Shown here piece by piece: positions 36,643 to 36,862 of a DNA stretch of 36,862 bases (the stretch's first letter is position 1; each line of letters opens with the position of its first letter). The notes under the pieces are model-generated. The model worked only from the letters and a program-made list of their open reading frames with translations, searched no databases and was not told the origin of the DNA. The translations under genes and the position numbers were made by a program. Source of the DNA: Chromatiaceae bacterium. Its GTDB lineage: Bacteria; Pseudomonadota; Gammaproteobacteria; Chromatiales; Chromatiaceae. The stretch lies in the NCBI GenBank assembly GCA_026984455.1, contig JALSSC010000064.1, forward strand, positions 2,501-39,362, in the 5' to 3' direction.

Positions 36643-36862
36643 TTAGGCCGGTTTGTCGGCGGTGAACTGACCGATCCGGAAGATGACGTATTCCGCCGGT
36701 TTGACGACGGCTACGCCGATCAAACAAATCAGGCGTCCCAGGTCCAGGTCCTGTTGGGTCATGGTGGAGCGGTCACAACGGACGAAGAAGGCCTCCTCCG
36801 CGGTGCTGCCCAGCAGGGCACCGTCGCGCCATTCGTTGTTGAGGAAGTTGGTCACGGTCTCG
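36643..36862 (-). CDS. Main sheath protein, C-terminal 72 codons (partial)
   Basis: Only the C-terminal end of this gene is in the window; its start lies beyond 36862. The visible part carries the conserved sheath C-terminus VTNFLNNEWRDGALLG, FFVRCDRSTMTQQDLDLGRL and the ending VVKPAEYVIFRIGQFTADKP. This is the handshake strand region by which sheath subunits link between rings in contractile tails. It is separate from the giant sheath at 33269, so the cluster has at least two sheath proteins. Confidence 0.93.
   Translation of the reverse strand, partial: ETVTNFLNNEWRDGALLGSTAEEAFFVRCDRSTMTQQDLDLGRLICLIGVAVVKPAEYVIFRIGQFTADKPA

Overview
The window comes from a GC-rich gammaproteobacterium. 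The 23S and 5S rRNA sequences are proteobacterial and look gammaproteobacterial; the GC content and the injection-system genes would suit a Chromatiales-like (purple sulfur bacterium) genome, but that lower rank is a guess. It holds two blocks that point towards each other. On the + strand is the end of an rRNA operon: most of a 23S gene (about 70 nt of its 5' end lie outside), a 98-nt spacer, a 5S gene and a strong rho-independent terminator. Everything after that is on the - strand.

From 36862 down to 8340 runs one gene block in which neighbouring genes overlap by a few bases or are separated by at most 117 bp. It encodes a phage-tail-like contractile injection system of the Afp/PVC (eCIS) kind. 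In transcription order: the end of a sheath gene (cut by the window edge), tube protein 1, a very large second sheath with an inserted TIG-like domain, tube protein 2, a LysM-like tube-baseplate connector with a long Gly/Ala tail, a DUF5908-like miniprotein, a gpD-like hub, a gpV/gp5-like spike with OB fold, an unknown protein ending in a membrane segment, a gp25-like protein, a gpJ-like baseplate protein, a beta-propeller fused to a gpI-like baseplate domain, two related unknown proteins, a TIG-domain protein, a tail-anchored beta-rich protein, an unknown protein with a long proline-rich linker, a AAA+ ATPase, a DUF4157 protein with an HNH-like motif (the probable cargo), and a TPR protein.

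After a 442-bp gap lies a very large multidomain sugar-modifying enzyme (GT, methyltransferase, DUF115-like, GT-B, GT2) on the same strand. Its gene end faces the rRNA operon across 245 bp (3087-3331) in which I see nothing.

The sheath, tube, connector, hub, spike and wedge genes would build the syringe, the AAA+ ATPase would act in assembly or recycling, and the DUF4157 protein is the natural candidate for the delivered payload. What sets this cluster apart from free extracellular eCIS is that two of its proteins end in C-terminal membrane segments, which suggests that the particle, or part of it, is tied to a membrane. No PAAR tip, tape measure, classical tail fibre or tube terminator is recognisable in the window; the last could lie beyond 36862.
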